Shown in pieces: positions 1-6,658 of a stretch of 6,745 nt of DNA. This stretch comes from Candidatus Kapaibacterium sp. (GTDB taxonomy: Bacteria; Bacteroidota; Ignavibacteria; Kapaibacteriales; UBA961). The notes under the pieces were generated by a model. That model made no database searches and was not told the DNA's origin. It saw only the letters and a program-made list of their open reading frames with translations. Position numbers and translations under genes: made by a program. The stretch spans positions 1 through 6,745 of the forward strand of contig JALRHN010000111.1 of NCBI GenBank assembly GCA_023259575.1. The letters are read 5' to 3'. The stretch's first letter is position 1. The number at the start of each line of letters is the position of its first letter.

Positions 1-1434
1 ACTACAATTCATTGGCATGGAATGCATTTACCAGCAGTAATGGATGGTGGTCCTCATCAAGTTATACCCCCAGGAACATTATGGCAACCATATTGGAAGG
101 TAACTAATAATGCTGCAACATATTGGTATCATCCTCATTTACACGAAATGACATTAGAGCATTTGTCTAAAGGAATTGGTGGATTTATCATAGTGAAAGA
201 CGCAGAAGAATCAGCTTTAGCACTACCAAGAACTTATGGAATTGACGATATTCCTCTGATGCTAACAAGCAGAAGATATAATACTGCTAATCAATTTGTT
301 GTACAAAATGTAGCATATGGTGATTATCTATTAGTAAATGGAACAAGAGACCCAGAAATTACATTGCCAAAGCAAATAGTCCGTTTAAGACTTCTTAATG
401 CAGAAGTTGAAAGGGCATATAATTTTGGCTTTAGTGACAATAGAAAGTTCTACATTATTGCAAATGATGGTGGTTTACTAGATAAACCTGTTCAAGTAAG
501 CAAATTGCTAGTTGCTGTTGGTGAACGATATGAAATTTTGGTAGACTTAAGTAATGACAATGTTGGTTCTAGCTTAAATTTAATGTCATATAATGCTAAT
601 CAACCTTTTGGATTCCCTGGCGGCGAACCAGCTGCTCAAGGTAATTTTGGAAGCTTACTTAATAATAAAGATTTTAACTGCCTTCGCATAAATATTGGGC
701 AATCAACAAATTCCCCAATTACATCTATTCCCACTTCTTTGATTTCAAATCAATTTATTAATTCAGCAGATGCCACAGTTAGCCGTTCAATCAATGTAAA
801 AGGTGGAGTTCCAGGCAATCCTACTCCGTTTAATTTTAATGACAAAATTTTTGACATAAATAGGATTGATAATACCGTCAATTTAAATGCTATAGAAAAA
901 TGGACAATCACAAATAGCAATGTTTTTGGTCATACTTTTCATATTCATGATGTTCAATTTAAGTTAGTTTCCAGAAATGGAAATACTAATGCAGTTGGAC
1001 TACATGAGCAAGGTTGGAAAGATGTACTTTATTTACCGAGAAATGAGAACGCAACTTTTATTGCAAAATTTGATGATTATGCAGATCCCATTCACCCTTT
1101 TATGTATCACTGTCATTTTTCTAATCATGAAGATGATGGTATGATGGGACAATTTGTTGTGAATAATCCAAGTTCAATTATCGAAAATATGCCTGATGAA
1201 TCTCAATATACCCTATTTCCTAATCCTGCTTCTGATGTGATTTTTATTGAAAATACAGGCATTGAAATCTATTATATAACAATTGTAAATAGTGTAGGAA
1301 AAACAGTGATGATGCTTCCTCAACCAGAAATTCATAAAGGTATTTCTATAGCACATCTTCCTAAAGGCATGTATTATATGCAGATAATGGATGCAGCTAC
1401 AAAAACAACTATTACAAAACAATTCAGTAAATAA
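1..1434 (+). CDS. Multicopper oxidase with T9SS C-terminal sorting domain (5' truncated by window)
   Basis: This is a three-domain laccase/CueO/CotA-type multicopper oxidase, which oxidises a substrate (phenolic, metal ion or other) and reduces O2 to water. The reading frame is open to base 1 and already contains a copper motif there, so the true start, signal peptide and part of the first cupredoxin domain lie upstream. The first ATG in view, at base 22, is internal. Counting residues from base 1, all four copper motifs are present: HWHG (4-7), YHPHLH (43-48), HTFHIH (311-316) and HCHFSNHEDDGMM (370-382). By family rules the type 1 copper ligands are H311, C371, H376 and M381, with the remaining motif histidines holding the trinuclear centre, so it should be active. 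Residues about 403-477 form a T9SS type A tail with a canonical FPNPASD start and an LPKGMYYMQI strand, implying export to the cell surface or medium. The natural substrate cannot be read from sequence. Confidence 0.95.
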   Translation, partial: TTIHWHGMHLPAVMDGGPHQVIPPGTLWQPYWKVTNNAATYWYHPHLHEMTLEHLSKGIGGFIIVKDAEESALALPRTYGIDDIPLMLTSRRYNTANQFVVQNVAYGDYLLVNGTRDPEITLPKQIVRLRLLNAEVERAYNFGFSDNRKFYIIANDGGLLDKPVQVSKLLVAVGERYEILVDLSNDNVGSSLNLMSYNANQPFGFPGGEPAAQGNFGSLLNNKDFNCLRINIGQSTNSPITSIPTSLISNQFINSADATVSRSINVKGGVPGNPTPFNFNDKIFDINRIDNTVNLNAIEKWTITNSNVFGHTFHIHDVQFKLVSRNGNTNAVGLHEQGWKDVLYLPRNENATFIAKFDDYADPIHPFMYHCHFSNHEDDGMMGQFVVNNPSSIIENMPDESQYTLFPNPASDVIFIENTGIEIYYITIVNSVGKTVMMLPQPEIHKGISIAHLPKGMYYMQIMDAATKTTITKQFSK

Positions 1435-1457
1435 ACCTTTTATATAAATCGATAATC

Positions 1458-1522
1458 TATTGACAATGAAAAAACTCTATTATGTTTTTATGATTTATTT
1501 TATCATGATTTCATTGTCAATA
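1458..1522 (+). repeat. Perfect 14-bp inverted repeat over the redoxin start codon
   Basis: The left arm is 1458-1471 (TATTGACAATGAAA) and the right arm 1509-1522 (TTTCATTGTCAATA). They are exact reverse complements separated by 37 bases. The left arm contains the ATG at 1466-1468, so in the mRNA the stem would bury the start codon. The right arm lies in the signal-peptide codons. A smaller nested dyad (1490-1494 with 1502-1506) sits in the loop. The repeat itself is seen directly; a role in translation control, or as a protein-binding dyad, is inference. Confidence 0.6.
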
Positions 1523-2083
1523 AGTGAAATCTATGCAAAGGAAAAACAATCAATTATTAATAGAATCATAAAACCTTTTTCAGCTCCAACTGCGTTAGGT
1601 ACTTTGTTTTCATTGCAAGAAAAAGATGAATATACAGCCATTGCAGTTGTTTTTACGTGTAATCATTGTCCATTTGCAAATTTATACACAGATAGATTAA
1701 ATGCCTTTTATCAAGAATATCTTCCTAAAGGTGTTTTACTTATTGCCATAAATCCAATGGATTCAGTTCTTTATGAAGACGAGACATTGTATAATATGAA
1801 AACAAAAGCTATTAAAGATCAATTTCTTTTCCCTTATCTTCAAGACGCTGATCAATCAATTGCAAAGGCATTTTCGGCAGATTTTACACCACAAGTGTAT
1901 TTACTACAAAATAGAAAGTCTTCTTGGAATATTGTGTACAAAGGAATCATTGATGATAATGGTAAAAGTCCAGAGATAGCTAAAAAGTATCTTAAAGAAG
2001 CAACCGATTCGCTCTTATTACAGCGTCCAATCAAAGACTCAATTATTGAGTCATTTGGATGCAAAATCATTTATAGATATTAA
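1466..2083 (+). CDS. Exported thioredoxin-fold redoxin (AhpC/TSA-like, CNHC active site)
   Basis: A 205-residue thioredoxin-like protein of the redoxin/AhpC-TSA group. Residues 1-24 form a signal peptide (MKK, hydrophobic core, ending EIYA), so it should work in the periplasm or be anchored there. The active site FTCNHCPFA has the redox pair C65 and C68. The cis-proline loop is FTPQV, with P142. A further cysteine, C199, lies in the C-terminal motif FGCKIIY, which resembles the GCxIK ending I associate with small Bacteroidota thioredoxin-family proteins. The ATG at 1466 is chosen over an in-frame TTG at 1460 because it gives a normal MKK signal-peptide start after an A-rich leader. The gene starts 31 bases after the oxidase and ends 3 bases before the next gene. 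Next to a copper oxidase, a role in thiol reduction or copper-site maintenance is plausible but inferred. It lacks the WCxxC of classical thioredoxins and the CxxxC of Sco proteins. Confidence 0.88.
   Translation: MKKLYYVFMIYFIMISLSISEIYAKEKQSIINRIIKPFSAPTALGTLFSLQEKDEYTAIAVVFTCNHCPFANLYTDRLNAFYQEYLPKGVLLIAINPMDSVLYEDETLYNMKTKAIKDQFLFPYLQDADQSIAKAFSADFTPQVYLLQNRKSSWNIVYKGIIDDNGKSPEIAKKYLKEATDSLLLQRPIKDSIIESFGCKIIYRY
2032..2057 (+). repeat. Hairpin near the 3' end of the redoxin gene
   Basis: Bases 2036-2052 form a 17-base palindrome, GACTCAAT-T-ATTGAGTC. Allowing one bulged A at 2053, the stem extends by CAAA (2032-2035) pairing with TTTG (2054-2057), for about 11 base pairs in all. It lies inside the last codons of the redoxin, about 30 bases before the next start. 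No T-run follows, so it is not a typical intrinsic terminator. It may be an mRNA-stability or coupling element, or chance. Confidence 0.35.
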
Positions 2084-2086
2084 CAA

Positions 2087-3286
2087 ATGAAATTCTTTTT
2101 ACTACTTATAGTTCTTTTATCATCCTCTTATTTCACTATTGCTCAATCCTTTACTGGTTCTGTATCAAGAGGTAAGGCAACTGTTATTGATCAGAACATA
2201 TTTCCAAGTTGTTCGGGGTCACGTCCTTCTGTGGTAGGTAAAAGTATGTCCAATGATGGAAAAGAATGGATTGTCCCTGCAGAAACGGTCTTTTTACAAG
2301 GACCATATCTTTCTGATTTTTATAATCAGTGTAATAATATCACTCCATCAAATATAAATGCTGTAGATCTTAACAAGATACCCATCAACATTATCGATGA
2401 AGATGGTGATATTATTACTGGATATGTGCTAAGCGATAATTATTGCGAAGTATATATAAATGGTATTCTTATTGGTGCAGACCCCGTGCCATTTACTCCA
2501 TTTAACTCTTGTTTATTAAGATTTAAAGTAAAAAAACCATATACAATAGCTGTAAAACTTGTTGATTGGGAAGAAAATTCTGGTCTAGGGACAGAAAATA
2601 ATAATGGGAATCTTTATCATGCTGGAGATGCTGGGTTTATTGCTCGCTTTAGTGATGGTACAATATCAGATACTTCATGGAAAGCTCAAGTGTATTATAT
2701 AAGCCCTTTGATGTCCCCAGATTCAATAATCGAATTATCAAACAATACAAGATATTGCAAACAATTAGCAAGAAATATTCCTTGTGCTGATTCATGCTAT
2801 GCCGTCCATTATCCAATACCAATTAATTGGCAATCACCTGTATTTGATGATTCAAACTGGCCAAAAGCTTATCTATATACTCCCGAAACTGTTGGAGTGA
2901 ATTTTCCTGCGTGGACAAATTTCACTTCATTTTGGACATCAAGTTCTTTTATTTGGACTTCAAATTTAGTTGTTGATAATTTGGTATTGGCAAGAAAAAC
3001 TGTTGGCTCTAAACCTTCTTCAGTTTTAGAATCCTTAGAATCACAACCTATAATTTCTGTAGATAATAACAGTATTTCTTTAATTTCTCATAAAGATATT
3101 CATAATGCAACTCTGCAACTTTTTTCAATAGTAGGAAATTGTATCGGTACTATACATAATGCTGAGTTAATTGCTGGTATACCATATCAGCTTCCTTTAT
3201 CTAATGCTCTTCCTTTGGGTGTCTATTGTATTTCTATAAAAGATCCTAATTCTTATGTATTCACATCCACAATCTTCATTCATTAA
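2087..3286 (+). CDS. Secreted protein of unknown function with T9SS-like tail
   Basis: A 399-residue protein that I do not recognise as a named family. It has a clear signal peptide (MKFFLLLIVLL core, likely cleaved after A19 in TIAQS). The mature part looks like an all-beta, jelly-roll or galactose-binding-like region: a YVLSDNYCEVYINGI strand pair (113-127), then VKLVDWEENSGLGTE (156-170), a GDAGFIARFSDGTISDTSWKA stretch (180-200) and FDDSNWPKA (253-261). The last is a motif type common in sugar- or ligand-binding jelly rolls. Cysteines cluster at 224, 233 and 237, with others at 42, 82, 120 and 142, so disulfides are likely, which fits the redoxin encoded just upstream. Residues about 320-399 form a degenerate T9SS-like tail with no PNP motif but with LPLGVYCISI near the end. 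The start is 3 bases after the redoxin stop, implying translational coupling. The binding-fold reading is inference. Confidence 0.85.
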   Translation: MKFFLLLIVLLSSSYFTIAQSFTGSVSRGKATVIDQNIFPSCSGSRPSVVGKSMSNDGKEWIVPAETVFLQGPYLSDFYNQCNNITPSNINAVDLNKIPINIIDEDGDIITGYVLSDNYCEVYINGILIGADPVPFTPFNSCLLRFKVKKPYTIAVKLVDWEENSGLGTENNNGNLYHAGDAGFIARFSDGTISDTSWKAQVYYISPLMSPDSIIELSNNTRYCKQLARNIPCADSCYAVHYPIPINWQSPVFDDSNWPKAYLYTPETVGVNFPAWTNFTSFWTSSSFIWTSNLVVDNLVLARKTVGSKPSSVLESLESQPIISVDNNSISLISHKDIHNATLQLFSIVGNCIGTIHNAELIAGIPYQLPLSNALPLGVYCISIKDPNSYVFTSTIFIH

Positions 3287-3315
3287 AATCTTTATTCATT
3301 TTTAAGCGCAAGATT

Positions 3316-4911
3316 ATGAAAAAGCACCTCATCTATATCATCTTTTTATTTCTTTTAACTCCTATTATGGTATTCTCTCATAGTGGGAATACAAAAGCTC
3401 TTTTTGATAGAGATTGGCAGATCGGGAATAGACAGATCCATGGGTCTTTTTATATGCTAAAAGACAATAAAGTGTATATAGAGCAAGAACATAATCTTAT
3501 TGTGTCTTTTCCATATTCTGAGCTTTCTAAAAAAGATAGATTGTATACCGATGCAAGATATAAGGATATTCTTCAGATTAATGTACCTCAATATTCAATA
3601 CCGAATATTCATTCATTACCGAAATCGCCATTTTATTCACATATTATCTTTGTGCTTCTTGGTATAATTATCTTACTTATGATATTATTTAGATATCAAA
3701 GAGTATATGCTTGGTATTTTGCATGCATAGCATTGATATCAATGACATATAGCTTTAAGGATGGAATGCCTGCTTTGCAAAGTGTTCAAACTGATCCTTC
3801 TACAATTGATTCTGCATTTACTCCTTTTAAAGAACATGTTGTTACATCGTGGGACAAAACATATTTCAGAGTTGGATCATTAGGTCTAGCAACTACTCAT
3901 GAAATGATGAAAGGTATTACTGCTTGGCAGCAACAGGTTCCTATTCCTCAATGTTATCTAGGTAATAATGCATGGAGTATTCCATTAAACCCCGTAATGG
4001 CTGTTAATTCAGTTCCTGTTGATCAAAAACATTGTACGCGAGGTGGAATTGCTATTGCTGTAAATGGCATTGCAATATTCAATCCATATACTAATACAGG
4101 TGTAGATGCTTATGCTGACGGACAATTAGATAATTGGGGAGGACATAGCGGAAGAGCAGACGACTATCATTATCATATAGCACCAACACATTTATATAGT
4201 TTTACAAAACAAAGTTTACCAATTGCATATGCTTTTGATGGTTTTGCAATATATGGAGATAAAGAACCAGATGGTTCAGATATGAAATCACTGGATATTC
4301 ATCATGGACATGCCGGTACTAATGGTGTATATCATTATCATGGTACTTTAACTGTTCCGTATACAATTGCATCATTCGCAGGAGAAGTAACAGAGGATTC
4401 AACATATCAAATTATACCCCAATCTAGTGCAAAAGGATGTCGCCCAGCATTAACACCATTAAAAGGTGCTACTATTACAGGTATGATACCTAATCAAATG
4501 AATAATGGTTATACACTTTCATATACATTAAACAATCAAACATATAAAGTGGATTATAGTTGGACGCAAGCTGGGAATTATACATATAATTTTATATCTC
4601 CAACTGGAACAACTACAAATCAATATAAAGGACAAACAATTTGCAGTTTGCCTACAAGTTCAATACAAGAAGATCAATCTAAAGAACAATATGATATTCA
4701 GCAGTTTTCCGATAGAATATTAGTCCAAAACCTTTCAGATGTTTCATTGGTAAGTGCTATGCAGTTAAGCCTATTTACTGTTGATGGAAAATTAGCTGTC
4801 CAAAGTTTAACTGGACAAAATCTACTCTCTACTCAGTCATTACCATTTGGTTTATATTTTCTCTCAATTCAGCCTGGTAATATGGTTAAAAGCATCATAG
4901 TTAAACCTTAG
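3316..4911 (+). CDS. YHYH-domain protein with SHD1-like N-domain, membrane hairpin and T9SS-like tail
   Basis: A 531-residue protein with an unusual domain chain. Residues 1-21 form a signal peptide. Residues about 31-79 (DRDWQIGNRQIHGSFY ... YSELSKKDRLY) resemble the SHD1 (SLA1 homology 1) small beta domain. Two hydrophobic helices follow, about 109-125 and 130-147, joined by a basic RYQR turn, which predicts both flanking parts are periplasmic. Residues about 185-445 form the YHYH domain: WQQQVPIPQ, AWSIPLNPV, GGHSGRADDYHYHIAP with Y284-H287, FDGFAIYG, HHGH at 329-332 and GVYHYHG with Y339-H342. The clustered histidines suggest metal binding. Residues about 456-531 form a T9SS-like tail (LPFGLYFLSI, ending IIVKP) lacking PNP. 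The domain's biochemical function is not established. It starts 29 bases after the previous gene and ends 8 bases before the HupE/UreJ gene. Domain identity is confident for YHYH and moderate for SHD1. Confidence 0.9.
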   Translation: MKKHLIYIIFLFLLTPIMVFSHSGNTKALFDRDWQIGNRQIHGSFYMLKDNKVYIEQEHNLIVSFPYSELSKKDRLYTDARYKDILQINVPQYSIPNIHSLPKSPFYSHIIFVLLGIIILLMILFRYQRVYAWYFACIALISMTYSFKDGMPALQSVQTDPSTIDSAFTPFKEHVVTSWDKTYFRVGSLGLATTHEMMKGITAWQQQVPIPQCYLGNNAWSIPLNPVMAVNSVPVDQKHCTRGGIAIAVNGIAIFNPYTNTGVDAYADGQLDNWGGHSGRADDYHYHIAPTHLYSFTKQSLPIAYAFDGFAIYGDKEPDGSDMKSLDIHHGHAGTNGVYHYHGTLTVPYTIASFAGEVTEDSTYQIIPQSSAKGCRPALTPLKGATITGMIPNQMNNGYTLSYTLNNQTYKVDYSWTQAGNYTYNFISPTGTTTNQYKGQTICSLPTSSIQEDQSKEQYDIQQFSDRILVQNLSDVSLVSAMQLSLFTVDGKLAVQSLTGQNLLSTQSLPFGLYFLSIQPGNMVKSIIVKP

Positions 4912-4919
4912 TATTTCCT

Positions 4920-5471
4920 ATGTTTTTTAACTTTTTGATTAAAGGTTTCGAGCATGTATTTCCTTTAGGTTACGATCATATACTATTTATGATTGCCCTT
5001 TTTTTATATAATTCTCGTATTAAAACAGCTATACTTCAATGTTCTGTTTTTACAATTGCGCATTCATTAACACTGGCTTTAACTGCCAATCGACTAATTA
5101 TACCAAATTCTCAATTGATAGAAATAGGTATTGCAATATCAATATTTATAGCAGGATTAGAAAATATCTTACCTAGAGTTAATTTTTCAATAAGGCTATT
5201 AATAATATTTTTATTTGGCCTAATGCATGGGATTGGTTTTGCTGGGGCATTGGCAGATATTGGAATTAAGAATCAAGAAATAATAACAGTGCTAGCTGGA
5301 TTCAATATTGGTGTCGAATTAGCACAAGCAAGTTTGATAGTTATATTATATTTTATTCTATCAAAGCCATTTTTAGATGCCCCTTGGTATAATACTTTTA
5401 TAAAAAAACCAGTTTCTTTAATAATTGCAAGTTGTGGCTTATTCTGGGCTATAACAAGGTCATTAGGTTAA
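4920..5471 (+). CDS. HupE/UreJ-type membrane protein, putative metal permease
   Basis: A 183-residue integral membrane protein with about six helices (roughly 18-30, 35-58, 66-84, 91-112, 120-147, 163-180). It carries the family signature: GFEHVFPLGYDHILF (9-23), FTIAHSLTL (44-52), IEIGIAISIFIAGLEN (67-82), FGLMHGIGFAGAL (99-111) and FNIGVELAQ (128-136). Characterised HupE proteins take up nickel for hydrogenase, and UreJ is linked to urease. This protein belongs to the broader HupE/UreJ_2-like group, whose substrate is not established. Candidate metal ligands in or near the membrane are H12, D19, H20, H48, H103 and E133. There is no separate signal peptide. The ATG at 4920 is the first start after an in-frame stop at 4902. 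No hydrogenase or urease gene is in view. The copper oxidase and YHYH neighbours suggest another metal, possibly copper, but that is inference. Confidence 0.9.
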   Translation: MFFNFLIKGFEHVFPLGYDHILFMIALFLYNSRIKTAILQCSVFTIAHSLTLALTANRLIIPNSQLIEIGIAISIFIAGLENILPRVNFSIRLLIIFLFGLMHGIGFAGALADIGIKNQEIITVLAGFNIGVELAQASLIVILYFILSKPFLDAPWYNTFIKKPVSLIIASCGLFWAITRSLG

Positions 5472-5473
5472 CA

Positions 5474-6658
5474 ATGAAGATCTTCTTTTTATTCCTTTTC
5501 ATATTGTTTTGTGAATCAGATGCTCAATTGGTTAAAAAAACCATGAAGAATTTACCTGATACTTGGCAAACAAAAGATTACACTAAAACTTTTGGTGAAG
5601 ATTCAGATTATTCTCTAAATCCACCAGGTTTTATAATACAAGACAATTCAACTGCTATAGACACAGTAACGGGTTTGCAATGGCAAAGAACAGATGGAGG
5701 AGAAATGACATTTGAGTCTGCAGGATTATACTGTGATACATTAACTTTAGGTGGATTTACAGATTGGCGCCTACCAAATTGTCATGAATTATTCAGCTTA
5801 TTGCATCTTGACAAACCAAATCCGGCACTTCCAGAAGCTATATTTCCAAAAACTGGTGCTGAATACTGGTGGAGCTCGCAAAGTCAAGTTAATGATAATA
5901 CAAAAGCATGGGTTGCTAATGCTGGCGGAGGTGTTGGGAATCATCTAAAAAAAGAGACCATAAGTGCAGGTGGTACAAAAAATTATCATGTAAGAGCAGT
6001 TCGAGATATTCTGCCACCAAAGGAATATCAATCTAGATTTATACAGAATGCTGATGGAACAATCACAGATAATTTAAGTGGATTAATGTGGAAACAACAA
6101 CCACTACAAGATTCATTAAATTGGGAATCAGCTTTGCAATTTGCTGAAGAAGCAAATAGTGCTGGTGTAAATGACTGGCGCTTGCCTAATATCAAAGAAT
6201 TACAATCAATAAATGATGAAGAGTATTCAAATCCATCTATTAATCCCGTGTTTAATGGTCAAATTACTGTAGGAAAATATTGGTCATCAACTTCTCTCCC
6301 AAATCAAACTACAAAAGCGTGGTACTTAGATACAAGATTCGGTATAACTACATATGCATTAAAAACTGATAAGTTAAAAGTAGTTTTAGTAAGAACTGCT
6401 AATGCTTCATTAGGTGCAGAAGAAGCTGAAAACATTTTACCATATAGAATATATTCTAACAATAATATAGTACATATTGAGAGTAATTATCCGATTGAAT
6501 CATTGTCTTGTGTCGATATAACAGGACGCAAGCTTTTTGAAAACCAAAATCAGATATATTCATTAGATATTCCCCAAAATTCTGAAGGATGCTATATAAT
6601 GTCTTTTACAATTAATGGCCACACTTATAGAACTTCTTATATTCAAGCAGCAAGATGA
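5474..6658 (+). CDS. Secreted protein with two DUF1566 (Lcl_C) domains and T9SS-like tail
   Basis: A 394-residue exported protein. The ATG at 5474 is preferred over an in-frame TTG at 5432 because it follows the previous stop by two bases and opens a clean signal peptide (MKIFFLFLFILF, cleavage probably after SDA at 17). C13 does not make a proper lipobox. There are two tandem DUF1566/Legionella collagen-like C-terminal type domains, about 64-178 and 196-308. Both show the same order: TGLQW or SGLMW, then a helix, DWRLPN (97-102 and 234-239), YWWSSQ or YWSSTS, TKAW, and a closing VRAV or VLVR strand. The domain is related by motif style to C-type-lectin-like or FGE-like folds seen in surface proteins; its ligand is unknown. 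Residues about 323-394 form a degenerate T9SS-like tail (VDITGRKLFENQ, GCYIMSF) without PNP. It probably acts at the cell surface. Its last bases overlap the next start. Confidence 0.88.
   Translation: MKIFFLFLFILFCESDAQLVKKTMKNLPDTWQTKDYTKTFGEDSDYSLNPPGFIIQDNSTAIDTVTGLQWQRTDGGEMTFESAGLYCDTLTLGGFTDWRLPNCHELFSLLHLDKPNPALPEAIFPKTGAEYWWSSQSQVNDNTKAWVANAGGGVGNHLKKETISAGGTKNYHVRAVRDILPPKEYQSRFIQNADGTITDNLSGLMWKQQPLQDSLNWESALQFAEEANSAGVNDWRLPNIKELQSINDEEYSNPSINPVFNGQITVGKYWSSTSLPNQTTKAWYLDTRFGITTYALKTDKLKVVLVRTANASLGAEEAENILPYRIYSNNNIVHIESNYPIESLSCVDITGRKLFENQNQIYSLDIPQNSEGCYIMSFTINGHTYRTSYIQAAR

Noticed and set aside
1213..1422. 69-codon open frame on the minus strand
   Set aside because: It lies wholly antisense to the sorting-domain part of the oxidase and has a Cys/His-rich, low-plausibility composition.
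1438..1447. TTTATATAAA palindrome between oxidase and redoxin
   Set aside because: A 10-base AT palindrome is expected many times by chance in such DNA, and it has no terminator or promoter partner.
1460..1465. TTG start for the redoxin, adding two residues
   Set aside because: The ATG at 1466 gives a standard MKK signal peptide with an A-rich leader.
1852..2070. 72-codon open frame on the minus strand
   Set aside because: Antisense to the well-supported redoxin, with no recognisable motif or start context.
3287..3315. Repeated TTCATT units in the 29-base gap before the YHYH gene
   Set aside because: Short AT-rich direct repeats without dyad symmetry or regular spacing; no function can be supported.
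3645..3652. TATCTTTG, a match to the Bacteroidota -7 promoter element
   Set aside because: It lies in the coding sequence for a membrane helix, has no TTG-type upstream element at the right spacing, and no gene starts after it.
5432..5473. TTG start for the DUF1566 protein, overlapping the HupE/UreJ gene
   Set aside because: It adds 14 residues ahead of a clean signal peptide; the ATG at 5474 fits far better.
5476..5485. GAAGATCTTC palindrome at the DUF1566 gene start
   Set aside because: Ten-base palindromes are common by chance at this base composition, and this one does not extend.
5751..5948. 65-codon open frame on the plus strand
   Set aside because: It is an alternate frame inside the first DUF1566 domain, which has clear motifs in the main frame.
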